Source: JADMJV01 sp964649085 (lineage in GTDB: Bacteria; Vulcanimicrobiota; Xenobia; Xenobiales; JADMJV01). From it: a stretch of 64,000 bases of DNA. Below, piece by piece: positions 16,800-24,927 of the stretch. Each line of letters begins with the position of its first letter. Within the stretch, counting starts at the first letter, position 1. Made by a program: the position numbers and the translations under genes. The stretch is from assembly GCA_964649085.1 (NCBI GenBank), contig CAZYPN010000024.1:35696-99695 (forward strand), given 5' to 3'. A model generated the notes under the pieces. The model saw only the letters and a list, made by a program, of their open reading frames with translations. It was not told the DNA's origin and made no database searches.

Positions 16800-16815
16800 A
16801 TACCGATTGAACCCT

Positions 16816-16837
16816 CCGTCCTCGCTGTTCAGGACGG
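16816..16837 (+). other. Short inverted repeat between the two toxin-antitoxin modules
   Basis: CCGTCCT (16816-16822) pairs with AGGACGG (16831-16837) around an 8-base loop, 17 bp after the PIN toxin stop. There is no T-run, so it is a weak terminator at best and could instead be an operator for the next module. Confidence 0.35.
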
Positions 16838-16869
16838 GAACCTCTCTCTCATAAGCGAATCAAGTAAAG

Positions 16870-17271
16870 ATGGTTCTACAGGGAAAGGTGCCGGAGTCTT
16901 TGTGGGCTGAGCATGGAGTCTGCTTCGCCTATCTCTTCGGTTCTCGAGCCAGAGGGCTAGAGCGACCTGAGAGTGATTTCGATATCGCCTGCTGGTATCA
17001 AGAAGAAGATTGCCTGAAACGTTTCGAGCGCCACTGTGACCTGCAAGCGGAACTGGAGAAACTTCTCAAAGCCCCGCTTGACCTGGTGGTCCTGAACGAC
17101 GCCAAGCCCATCCTTCAGGGGGAAGCGGTGCTCAAAGGAAGGCTCCTTTTTCCCCAACCCAATGAGGCGGTTGTGCGTTTCGAAGCACGCATCCGCCAAC
17201 GTTACGAGGATTATGTCTACAGTCAGCGCTTTTTCACCCAGGCCCTGCGGAAGCGGTTGGCGGCGGGATGA
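16870..17271 (+). CDS. mntA: MNT-type nucleotidyltransferase antitoxin
   Basis: 133 aa. The minimal nucleotidyltransferase signature GSRARG...SDFDIA fits the GSx10DxD pattern exactly, with a third acid expected in PLDLVVLND. MntA proteins inactivate the partner HEPN toxin by adding AMP units to a tyrosine. The product length is normal for the family. The stop overlaps the hepT start as ATGA. Start at ATG 16870 with only a weak upstream purine stretch. Confidence 0.88.
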   Translation: MVLQGKVPESLWAEHGVCFAYLFGSRARGLERPESDFDIACWYQEEDCLKRFERHCDLQAELEKLLKAPLDLVVLNDAKPILQGEAVLKGRLLFPQPNEAVVRFEARIRQRYEDYVYSQRFFTQALRKRLAAG

Positions 17272-17672
17272 CTCTTCATCGAGACTTGCTCCAGGAGCTG
17301 GAAAAGAATCTGGTCATCCTGGAGGAACTGGGCAATTTGAGCCGGGATGAATTCCTGGCAAACCCGCGTCACTACTTGCTGGCTGAAAGGTGCTTTCAGT
17401 TGGCAATCCAGTGCGTGATGGACATGGGCTACACGCTCGCTTCCTTTCATCGCTGGCAGCGGCCCGAAGACGGCCGCGATGCCATTCTGCTTTTGGGACG
17501 TCAGGGAATACTGCCGGAGGCCTTCGCCGCCAAGATCGCCCCGATGGCGAACTTTCGAAACGTGCTGGTACACGCTTATCTGGGCATCAATCGCGAACTG
17601 GTTTTCCGCTACCTCAGTCAGGTTCAAGACTTCCGAATCTTCTTGCAGCACCTGGACGCCTACCTCGGTTAG
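17268..17672 (+). CDS. hepT: HEPN-domain toxin
   Basis: 134 aa, all-helical HepT (DUF86) protein. The catalytic/regulatory motif RNVLVHAY matches RX4HXY: Arg and His are the ribonuclease residues and Tyr is the site modified by MntA in characterised pairs. It is translationally coupled to mntA. HepT toxins cut tRNA when unmodified; this family is linked to phage defence and persistence in other bacteria. Confidence 0.88.
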   Translation: MTLHRDLLQELEKNLVILEELGNLSRDEFLANPRHYLLAERCFQLAIQCVMDMGYTLASFHRWQRPEDGRDAILLLGRQGILPEAFAAKIAPMANFRNVLVHAYLGINRELVFRYLSQVQDFRIFLQHLDAYLG

Positions 17673-17680
17673 CCTTTCTT

Positions 17681-17986
17681 ATGAGAAGCGACCTCCTCTG
17701 GCTCATCTTCACCCTGATCGGCGTGGCGTTGGCGGTCTATTGGACGCCTACCAGCGTCAAACTCCCTCTGCCTCCCGTGCTCGCCACGGCACTCCCGACT
17801 ACTTTGATTGTTCTTGCACGGGTAGCCGCCACGAGGCCTTTAGACCCCCTTGCCAGTATCGACTCTGTGAGTGGGATCCTGATCTTGTGGCCAATCCGTG
17901 ATGTGGTATGCCGAAGTGCTGGCTATTTCTGCGCCGGCGACATGGCTCGCCTCAGCCCCGCCTGTAGCCAGTTCAGGGTGGCCTGA
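17681..17986 (+). CDS. Possible small membrane protein or gene remnant
   Basis: 101-residue frame, ATG 17681. Two hydrophobic stretches are visible (LLWLIFTLIGVALAVYW and PLPPVLATALPTTLIVLARV), so it could encode a small membrane protein. No ribosome site is evident and the last 64 bp run into the convergent gene ending at 17923, where the translated sequence looks non-native. It may be a 3'-truncated remnant next to the TA modules. If it is not real, 17673-17922 is a 250-bp stretch with nothing else I can identify. Confidence 0.25.
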   Translation: MRSDLLWLIFTLIGVALAVYWTPTSVKLPLPPVLATALPTTLIVLARVAATRPLDPLASIDSVSGILILWPIRDVVCRSAGYFCAGDMARLSPACSQFRVA

Positions 17987-18735
17987 TGGTGCTCGAGCCG
18001 ACGCAGCGAGCTGTCGAGTTCCAGGTGCACAAAGGCCCCGACGCCTCGGGTTTTCAGGTCGCGTTTCTGGGCATTGGTGGTGGCCATCATCCAGGGATGG
18101 GCGGGCCCGGCCAACACTCCTCGATGGGATCCCTGCAAGGCTTCGAACAGCCGGGCGGCGGGGCCCTGTTGGGGGGCGCTGCCACTGCCGTCGGCCACGA
18201 TAAAGGCGAGGTCGGGGGGCATGGGGTGGGTTCGCTCTTTGCCGGCCTCAAAGCCGTGCAGTTGAAAAACCACGGTCGAGGGCTGCTGGGTCAGGGCGCG
18301 ATGCCAGGCCATGAAGGCCGATTCGTCGGTGTGGGCCAGGTCCGAGCGTCCATCGGACCGATTGCGGCGATGGCACCCCCCCAAAATCAGTGCGTCGAAG
18401 GGAAGCTGCTGGTAGAGCTGCCAGGCCAGCGTGGCGGTGTGACGGTCGGCCACCGGGTGGGGCACTTCCAAAATCCAACCACTCTGGTGCTCGCGCCGAA
18501 AGAGCAGGCCCCAGCCCCGTTCCTCGATAGGCTCCAGGCAAGTGCCCTCCGGAGTTGTGTGCAGGCGAATCAGGCTGCATTCGCCCAGAGTCTCGAGCTG
18601 GCGCATTTGGCGGGGGGAGGGGGGCTGATAGCTCTCCATGGCTTTGCCGAAACGTTCGGCCACGAAGCGTTCCCAGTCGGCTCCGTCGGCGGGCAACCAG
18701 CCCAGCAGGCAGAGGCCCAGCAGCCAGGTCTTCAA
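17923..18735 (-). CDS. Secreted protein of unknown function
   Basis: 270 aa from TTG 18735, overlapping the upstream thioredoxin-like stop as TTGA. An N-terminal signal peptide (MKTWLLGLCLLGWLPADG) directs export. The body has conserved-looking blocks LEVPHPVADRHT, FDALILGGCHRRN, DLAHTDESAFMAWHRAL and VVFQLHGF, whose His/Asp clusters suggest a metal-dependent hydrolase, but I cannot name the family. Co-transcribed with a thioredoxin-fold protein, so both may act on an envelope substrate. Confidence 0.65.
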   Translation of the reverse strand: MKTWLLGLCLLGWLPADGADWERFVAERFGKAMESYQPPSPRQMRQLETLGECSLIRLHTTPEGTCLEPIEERGWGLLFRREHQSGWILEVPHPVADRHTATLAWQLYQQLPFDALILGGCHRRNRSDGRSDLAHTDESAFMAWHRALTQQPSTVVFQLHGFEAGKERTHPMPPDLAFIVADGSGSAPQQGPAARLFEALQGSHRGVLAGPAHPWMMATTNAQKRDLKTRGVGAFVHLELDSSLRRLEHHQATLNWLQAGLRRAMSPAQK

Positions 18736-19100
18736 AGCTTGTCGAGCATTTCCGTGACCTGCTTGTAGGCCGGACTCCCCTCGCTGGTCAGGTTGCTCTT
18801 CTTGTCGTACATCTTGAAGTAGGGAACGCTGGTAATGGCATACTTCTTGGCCGTGGGCGAGTGGACGTCGCCAACGTCCACCAGGTGCAGTTCGAGATCG
18901 CCGCGGCGAGCCAGTTGTTCGATTTTGGGGTAGAGGTTTCGGCAGATGGAGTTGCTGACGGCAAAGAAGCACACGATATTGGGTCGGTCGTACACCAACA
19001 GGGCGTTGACGTCGACGGCCTTCTTCTGGCCGTCTACGCGGTGGAGTTCGGCCTGGACCGGGATGGCCAGCAGCGGCAGCAACAAAACCAGCATTCTCAT
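18732..19100 (-). CDS. Secreted thioredoxin-fold protein
   Basis: 122 aa with signal peptide (MLVLLLPLLAIPVQA). Thioredoxin-like pattern: IVCFFAVSNSICRNLYPKIEQLA, where the active-site position reads SNSIC (a single Cys, not CxxC), a central LHLVDVGD strand, and cis-Pro in ITSVPYF. With only one active-site Cys it is unlikely to be a classical disulfide reductase; it may be a binding or monothiol protein. First gene of a two-gene operon with the secreted protein at 17923-18735. Confidence 0.75.
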   Translation of the reverse strand: MRMLVLLLPLLAIPVQAELHRVDGQKKAVDVNALLVYDRPNIVCFFAVSNSICRNLYPKIEQLARRGDLELHLVDVGDVHSPTAKKYAITSVPYFKMYDKKSNLTSEGSPAYKQVTEMLDKL

Positions 19101-19196
19101 ACGGCACTTTTTCGTGTTGTTCCAGAGGCTTCCTGGGGGAGTCTTTGGGGGGACGCCGAAAATTCAAGCCAAACTGACAACTGTGGGACACCAGGC

Positions 19197-19934
19197 TTGA
19201 CCATCGAATCGCCCGAGAGCGCCTCGGATCGCCGTCGCGAGCGACGGCGGAAGATCAAAGTTCAACGTATTTTCGCTGCTGAGATCCTCGGAGCCCAGCA
19301 GCAAAACTGCTTTCTGCACATCTACGACATCAGCGAGTCGGGCATGCGCGTCCACACCGACCTGTCGTTTCCCGCGGGCGAGCCCTTGCCGCTGCGGCTT
19401 CTGCTCGACCGTCCCGTGGATCTCAGTGTGCAGGCTATCTGGCAGAAAGAACTGATCGGGGGTATGCACGTGGCCGGACTGAAGTTTGCCGACATCAGTC
19501 CCGAGGCCCAACAGGAGATCCGCGATTTCCTCGACCGCCACTCGCCCGAGAACAAGCGCAAGTCGGTGCGACTGCAGCGAATCCTGGTTGTGGAAATGGT
19601 GGTCGGTAACACCTCTCAGAAGTTCGGCGTGTTCACTCTCGACATCTCCACTACGGGAATGAAGATCAGCCACGACTATCCGCTTCCAGAAGAGGTGGAT
19701 ATGCCGTTTCGAATCTTACTCGAATACGATAAGCCCCCCATCGAAGTGGTGGCCCGAGTTACCTGGCAAGAGTCCAACAGTCTGGGTCAATACATGATCG
19801 GTCTCAACTTCGCCCCTCTCGAAGACGGGGTGCTGGCTCGACTGGAGGAGTTCATCGACCATCAACTGGCGGGCAACCGCGGTGGCGGAGGCCGTCGCAT
19901 GGCTACTTTGGAAGATTTCGGAGATTTCGCATAA
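19197..19934 (+). CDS. Tandem PilZ-domain protein (c-di-GMP receptor)
   Basis: 245 aa, start placed at TTG 19197 because the upstream frame is not protein-like. Two PilZ domains, each with an RxxxR-type basic patch (RRRERRRKIKVQR; NKRKSVRLQR) and a DxSxxG motif (YDISESGMRV; LDISTTGMKI), the residues that bind cyclic di-GMP. Known PilZ proteins relay this signal to motility, pili or exopolysaccharide machinery. A related but longer tandem PilZ protein lies at the right edge of the window. The 3' end overlaps the convergent transglutaminase gene by 32 bp. Confidence 0.85.
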   Translation: MTIESPESASDRRRERRRKIKVQRIFAAEILGAQQQNCFLHIYDISESGMRVHTDLSFPAGEPLPLRLLLDRPVDLSVQAIWQKELIGGMHVAGLKFADISPEAQQEIRDFLDRHSPENKRKSVRLQRILVVEMVVGNTSQKFGVFTLDISTTGMKISHDYPLPEEVDMPFRILLEYDKPPIEVVARVTWQESNSLGQYMIGLNFAPLEDGVLARLEEFIDHQLAGNRGGGGRRMATLEDFGDFA

Positions 19935-21813
19935 GGCCTTGCAATTGGGCGCTCAGGGCCGCTTCTTCCGCTCCCTGTCGACCATAGCGAAAGGCACTGA
20001 AGTCTTGCAGCCACCGGGCTACTCCCTGGCCGTGTTGCCAGTCCTCCAGGCGTCGACTCCAGCTGAGCAGCGTTTCCCAGGGCTGGCGTTCAAATCCGTG
20101 GCGGCGGAGCTGTGCCTGTAGTTCTTGAACCAGCGGATGGTCTTCACCCGGCACGTGCTTTCGCGCCCTGGAGCGAGGGGCGCGTCGCAGTTTGCCAAAT
20201 TTCCAGGCAACTCCGGCCAGCAGCATCAGCCCCAGCCACTTCTTCTGTTTCCAGAGCCAGGCCAGCGCCTGTTTCCAATTGAGCGATTGGAGAAATCGGA
20301 AGTGGTAGGCCAGGGCTTCACGAATTTTCTCGAACCAGCTGGTCCAGCTCTGCCCGGGCTGGATGGCGGCGGGAGGGGTGGGGTCGAGCACCAGCCATTG
20401 CGCTCCGTCCCATACCTCCACCCATGCATGGGCATCGCGTACCCGCACGACGTAATAGTCGCCTCCGAGGCTTGGCTCGACCACCACGAATCCATTGATA
20501 TAGCGGGCCGCGATGCCCTGGGTGCGCAGCATCAGCGTCATGGCAGTGGCAAAGACCTCGCAGTGGGCGGGCGGCTTGCTGCTGAGGAACTCTCCCACGG
20601 GGTCTTGGGAGCCGGCCCAGTCGTGACCGAAACCGTAGGTAAAGTTGTCTTGCAGCCAGTTCTGCAGCACGATGGCTCGCCGTGCCAGCGGATCGGTGGC
20701 AGGTCCCATAACCTCTTGGGCCCTTTGAGCAATGATCGGATTGAGCCCCTCGGGCAAATCGCGGCAATGTTCCAGGTAGGAAGCCGACTCGGGTGGAGCC
20801 AGGCACTCGTCGGGATAGCGTTTCACCTGGTAACGAACGGTTTCGTTGCCGCCCCCCCGCATTTCCCAAAGATGTCCCGAGAGCAGGGCCAGAAGGGGCT
20901 GATTGCAGATCATTTCTTGACTGTCTCGCGGGGCCATCAGCACAATGGGCGAGCGATTGACCTCGTATTCTTCAAGGATCGGTTCGCCGCCCTGGGGGGC
21001 GACCCCGGTGGGGTAGCGGTAGCGGTCGCCCCCCAGGCTCTCGCCCTGCTGGTTTTGCGAGGGGCCGTCTTCCTTCCAGATCAGTTCCTGGTAGTGGGTG
21101 TAGACTCGGGCCGGCAGGTAGCGATTGGGGCGCTTGCTAAAGCAGCGCAGCACCACGGCGGGGTTGGTCTCAGAATTCATCATGGTGTTCAGTCGGCTTT
21201 GGGCAGGGAAGGCCAGGCTGCTATCTCCACTGGCCGAAAGCAAGCGCAGCAGCCAGTTGGCCTGTCGTTCGCTAAAGGCATAGGTGAGGGCAATGCCACC
21301 CAGTAGAAACACCGCCGGCACCAGGGTGAGGTAGGCTTCTCGGCGAGGTTTGCGGCCACTGAGCACCTGACAGGAGGAAAGGCAGAAGAAGGTGCTCCAG
21401 GCCGCCGCCAACGCGGAAAAGTGTCCGGTGACGGGCTCGATGGTGAGACCGCACACCATGAAGAACAGGGCGCTGAGCACCATGGCTGCCCAATATTCGT
21501 ATCGACTGTGTCGGCGTAACAGAGCGGGAAGGCAACTGAGCCCCAGCGTCAGTGCCACCGGATAGACGGTGTGGAAGATCAGGCCGGTGAAGCGCCCGTT
21601 GGCCTGGACTCGATAGAGGCCCAGGGCGACCAGGAGGCCAACCACAGTCAGCAGGATCCATTGCAGGCGGGGAATGTCCAGCCTGCCGCGCAGCAGTCCG
21701 CAGAGCAGGGCCAGCCCGAAGAGGCCCACCCCGATGGGGTTGGGGTGTAGCAGCAGAAAGGCGAGCCAGGAGGTCAAGATGGCCAGCACGCCCATCCCAT
21801 TGAGGGCCGTCAC
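19903..21813 (-). CDS. Transglutaminase-like membrane protein (TgpA/DUF3488 type)
   Basis: 636 aa from GTG 21813, overlapping the DUF58 stop as GTGA. About six to seven membrane helices occupy the first ~210 residues, then a periplasmic transglutaminase-like domain with the Cys-His-Asp triad visible in PPAHCEVFATAMTLMLR, DAHAWVEVW and LVLDPTP, then a further membrane helix and a C-terminal DUF4129-like cytoplasmic tail. Same order and architecture as the MoxR-DUF58-TgpA trio in many bacteria, whose role in the envelope is only partly known. Confidence 0.88.
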   Translation of the reverse strand: MTALNGMGVLAILTSWLAFLLLHPNPIGVGLFGLALLCGLLRGRLDIPRLQWILLTVVGLLVALGLYRVQANGRFTGLIFHTVYPVALTLGLSCLPALLRRHSRYEYWAAMVLSALFFMVCGLTIEPVTGHFSALAAAWSTFFCLSSCQVLSGRKPRREAYLTLVPAVFLLGGIALTYAFSERQANWLLRLLSASGDSSLAFPAQSRLNTMMNSETNPAVVLRCFSKRPNRYLPARVYTHYQELIWKEDGPSQNQQGESLGGDRYRYPTGVAPQGGEPILEEYEVNRSPIVLMAPRDSQEMICNQPLLALLSGHLWEMRGGGNETVRYQVKRYPDECLAPPESASYLEHCRDLPEGLNPIIAQRAQEVMGPATDPLARRAIVLQNWLQDNFTYGFGHDWAGSQDPVGEFLSSKPPAHCEVFATAMTLMLRTQGIAARYINGFVVVEPSLGGDYYVVRVRDAHAWVEVWDGAQWLVLDPTPPAAIQPGQSWTSWFEKIREALAYHFRFLQSLNWKQALAWLWKQKKWLGLMLLAGVAWKFGKLRRAPRSRARKHVPGEDHPLVQELQAQLRRHGFERQPWETLLSWSRRLEDWQHGQGVARWLQDFSAFRYGRQGAEEAALSAQLQGLMRNLRNLPK

Positions 21814-23057
21814 AGCATGTCCACCCCGGTTTCGATCTGGGCCGCCGTGAGCACCTGGAAATCCTGGGTGTAGTCTTGCACCCCCGAGCAGTCGCCCAAC
21901 TGATCGCCCACGAAAATCACTTTGAGGGCGCATCCCCGTTCGCGGATGGCCCGCAGTAAGCGCAGCCGAGACTCGTCCCAGGCCAGCAAGATGACGACGG
22001 TGGTGGTGACGTTCTCGAGGCCGTCGAGAAGCACCGGTTCCAACTTCTCGAAGGCGGGCTCAAGACACGGTTCTACGCAGGCCAGGATGTCGAGCACGTT
22101 ATCGAGGTAGGCCAGCGAACGCCCCGCCTGGAGTTGATAGAGTTCTGGACCGGCGGCAAAGAGATCAATGACGTATTCATCGCGGCTGATTTGATCGGCC
22201 ACGGCCGCTGCTAACGACAGAGAGGCTTCGAAATCGGTGCGGCGCGCTTTGACTGTGGCGGGAGTCAAGAAAGTGTCCAGCACCAGCGCAATTCTGCAGA
22301 AAAACTCCTCTTGAAACTCCTTCACAACGGGTTCTCCCCGGCGCGCAAAGGAGCGCCAGTGGATCATGCGCAGGCTGTCGCCCACTCGGAATTCACGGGT
22401 GCTGAGAAACTCGGTCGAGTCGCCCACGTTGGACGTGAGCGCCATGCCTCCGGGCTGATACTTCCGCCCCACCGGCATTTCCAGCGACAGCAGGGCTTGA
22501 AATTTGGGATAGACGAGCAGGCTGCGGCCAATTCGATGGGGCGTCCAGTCGCGCCAAAGTCCGAAGGGAAAGAGGGTGGCCTGATAGATGCTTTCGATTT
22601 CGTAGCGACCCCGCTGCTTGATCAGAACCTGCCAGTGCCCGGAGGCACTGCTTCCCGGCTCAACATCGCCGAGATAGGGGCCGGGGTGGGGGTCTTTCAG
22701 GCTGCCCAAAGGCAGACCCATGATGCGCAGGTTGACGTCGCGGGCCAGGCGGTTCGATGGGTTGTGCACCAGGCAATGAATCTCGAACGGGGTGTCTTTG
22801 GTCACACGTTCGGGAATCATGGCCTGCAGCTTCAGTGGTTGCCGGGCCCAACGCGCCGCTACCATGGAAATCAGTAGAACGGCCGCCAGTCCGCTTCCCA
22901 GCAGATGAGCCTTGAAGACTGCCGAGCCACCGGTGATCAGGTTGGACGCCAGGCCCAGGTAGAAGAGCACCGTGCCGCTGCTGGTCAGGCGTTCTCGCAG
23001 CAGCGAGCGAAAGGCGCGATAGGTGGACGAGTCGACCACGCGCCTCAAGGTGCTCAC
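21810..23057 (-). CDS. DUF58-domain membrane protein
   Basis: 415 aa, GTG start overlapping the moxR stop (GTGA). Two hydrophobic segments near the N-terminus (about residues 27-65) are followed by a beta-rich region and the DUF58 signature REFRVGDSLRMIHWRSFARRGEPVVKEF, leading into a von Willebrand A-like fold (IALVLDTFLT). DUF58 proteins are partners of MoxR ATPases and are thought to be assembled or remodelled by them. Central gene of the three-gene operon. Confidence 0.9.
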   Translation of the reverse strand: MSTLRRVVDSSTYRAFRSLLRERLTSSGTVLFYLGLASNLITGGSAVFKAHLLGSGLAAVLLISMVAARWARQPLKLQAMIPERVTKDTPFEIHCLVHNPSNRLARDVNLRIMGLPLGSLKDPHPGPYLGDVEPGSSASGHWQVLIKQRGRYEIESIYQATLFPFGLWRDWTPHRIGRSLLVYPKFQALLSLEMPVGRKYQPGGMALTSNVGDSTEFLSTREFRVGDSLRMIHWRSFARRGEPVVKEFQEEFFCRIALVLDTFLTPATVKARRTDFEASLSLAAAVADQISRDEYVIDLFAAGPELYQLQAGRSLAYLDNVLDILACVEPCLEPAFEKLEPVLLDGLENVTTTVVILLAWDESRLRLLRAIRERGCALKVIFVGDQLGDCSGVQDYTQDFQVLTAAQIETGVDML

Positions 23058-23977
23058 GTGGGCACGGGCACCTTTTTTAGAATCTCGGCGATGATGTGCT
23101 CTTTGGATACCCCCGAATACTTGGTTTTGGTGTCCAGCACCAGACGATGTGCCAGCACCGGTTCGGCCATGCGCTGGAGGTCATCGGGAATGACGTAATC
23201 ACGTCCCTGGCAGAAGGCCCACGATTGGCACACTCGGTAGTAGGCCAGCGAGCCTCGTGGGCTGGATCCCAGGCGCAGCCTGGCATCGGCGCGGGTGGCC
23301 TCGATCAAACTGAGCAGGTATTCCAGGACGGGTGCTTCGACGCGAACCTCGCGCACGGATTTTTGCACCTCGAGCAGCTCGCCGAGTTGAATGGCTTCCT
23401 CCAGGTCTTCCAGGGGATGCCGTTGGCGTTGACCTTCGAGAATCGAGGCTTCATCCTGGCGAGTGGGGTAGCCCATCGACAGCTTGACCGAGAATCGGTC
23501 GAGTTGGGCTTCCGGCAGGGGGTAGGTGCCGTGAAATTCCACCGGATTCTGAGTGGCCAGCACCAGAAACGGTCGAGGCAGAACGTAGGTGGTGCCCTCC
23601 ACCGTGGCCTGCCCCTCGGACATCGCCTCCAACAAACTGGACTGGGTGCGAGGGCTGGCCCGGTTGATTTCGTCGGCCAGCACCACATTGGCGAACACCG
23701 GCCCCTGGCGGAACTCAAAGCTGCCTTCTTTAGGGCTGTAAATCGACGACCCCAGGATGTCTGTGGGCAGCAAGTCCGGGGTAAACTGCACCCGGCGAAA
23801 GTCGCCTCCAATCGTTCGGGCCAGGGCCTTCGCCAGGGTGGTCTTGCCCACACCGGGAACATCCTCCATCAGCACGTGGCCCCCGGCGAAGATGGTCGCT
23901 ACCAGCAGACTTAACGGCTCGCGCTTACCCCGAACGACCCTCTCCAGATTGTCCACGATCCTCTGAAATAGACTCAT
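23054..23977 (-). CDS. MoxR-family AAA+ ATPase
   Basis: 307 aa from ATG 23977, with GGAGGAAGC directly upstream. Walker A is in DVPGVGKTTLAKALA, Walker B in VVLADEINRASPRTQSSLLEAM, sensor 1 in LVLATQNPVEFHGTYPLPEAQLDRF; this last block is diagnostic of MoxR. MoxR ATPases act as chaperones for VWA/DUF58 partners, here encoded next. First gene of the operon. Confidence 0.94.
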   Translation of the reverse strand: MSLFQRIVDNLERVVRGKREPLSLLVATIFAGGHVLMEDVPGVGKTTLAKALARTIGGDFRRVQFTPDLLPTDILGSSIYSPKEGSFEFRQGPVFANVVLADEINRASPRTQSSLLEAMSEGQATVEGTTYVLPRPFLVLATQNPVEFHGTYPLPEAQLDRFSVKLSMGYPTRQDEASILEGQRQRHPLEDLEEAIQLGELLEVQKSVREVRVEAPVLEYLLSLIEATRADARLRLGSSPRGSLAYYRVCQSWAFCQGRDYVIPDDLQRMAEPVLAHRLVLDTKTKYSGVSKEHIIAEILKKVPVPT

Positions 23978-24094
23978 GCTTCCTCCGCCCGGGTGCGTTC
24001 GGGAAGGGACCTCCTGTCCCCCCCTCGATTTGCGGGGGGCTCGGGGGAGGCGCATAGCCCCCCCGAAATCCTCGGGTAGAGAACTTCATATTTC

Positions 24095-24104
24095 GCACAT
24101 GTGC
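24095..24104. promoter_or_regulatory. Palindrome GCACATGTGC, possible operator
   Basis: Perfect 10-bp palindrome 41 bp upstream of the XRE-HTH gene in the divergent region between it and moxR. XRE regulators often bind such short dyads to repress their own genes. The rest of 23978-24144 has G/C runs but no clear gene. Confidence 0.35.
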
Positions 24105-24144
24105 AGTTCACCATCGCTGCTCGTCGCTTGCCTAAGATGTGGAC

Positions 24145-24927
24145 ATGAACTTTCGAGAGTACCGTCGATTTCATCAATTGACTCAATCGGAGCTGGCCGA
24201 GAAACTCGGCCTTGACCGTTCGGTCCTGGCACACTATGAGCGAGGCACTCGCGTGCCCCGCTCGTCCACGCTGGATCGAATTCAAGAGAAGCTGGGGCTC
24301 GGTCTTGACGAACCGGACCATTCGTTGCTTTCTCCCAAGCGGCTTCAGTTTGCTTTCCCCGATGTCCAGCCTCGCGTGGGCAAGCCGATTCACAGCCCCG
24401 CCTGGAAGAGGCTCGCCGAGAGTCATCCTGAGCTGATGGGGTATCTGGGACCGGCCCCGCCCATGATGGAGGCCTGGATTCGTGTCGACTCGACCTTCGA
24501 GTGCCTGGCCTGGTTGCAGCTTCATCGCGCCGGTGCGAAGCTCTGCTTTGAGTCACCGAACCTCAAGGGCTGTCCTGGACCACCGCTTTGCTGCGAGGGT
24601 CAGTCCCTCGGCTTGCAACGGTTGCCCTGCCTGTTTCAATCGAGTCCCCCCATTCCTTATCTTTGTTGGCCTCAAGTCGAGATGCGCACAAGTTGGAAGA
24701 CCTACCGCGTGGACGCGATTTTTGCCGCCCATGTTCGAGGCTCCGTTGCGTGGATGGTCGTTGAGCTGGATGGGCCTGGCCACCGCAGCGATCTGGATGA
24801 ACGTCGGTCCGAGGCTCTTGGCAAGAAGGTCTTGCGGTTCGACGCTTCTCACGTCTACGGATTAGAGTTCAGCGAGCGGTTGCTAAAGCGCATCGCTCGG
24901 GAGTTCTCCCTAACTTTGGGGGGCTGA
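24145..24927 (+). CDS. XRE-family HTH protein with nuclease-like C-terminal domain
   Basis: 260 aa from ATG 24145 (a GTG at 24139 is in frame). Residues 9-50 are an XRE/Cro helix-turn-helix (QSELAEKLGLDRSVLAHYERGTR). A Cys-containing middle follows (CFESPNLKGCPGPPLCC). Residues about 185-255 resemble the PD-(D/E)xK/DUF559 nuclease core: YRVDAIF (D190), VVELDGPGHRSDLDERRSEAL (E207, D209, H213, D216, R220), GKKVLRF. Such proteins pair DNA recognition with an endonuclease-like fold. The stop codon falls in the first copy of a 63-bp repeat array, so the array and gene may be functionally linked. Composition is close to the neighbours. Confidence 0.72.
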   Translation: MNFREYRRFHQLTQSELAEKLGLDRSVLAHYERGTRVPRSSTLDRIQEKLGLGLDEPDHSLLSPKRLQFAFPDVQPRVGKPIHSPAWKRLAESHPELMGYLGPAPPMMEAWIRVDSTFECLAWLQLHRAGAKLCFESPNLKGCPGPPLCCEGQSLGLQRLPCLFQSSPPIPYLCWPQVEMRTSWKTYRVDAIFAAHVRGSVAWMVVELDGPGHRSDLDERRSEALGKKVLRFDASHVYGLEFSERLLKRIAREFSLTLGG

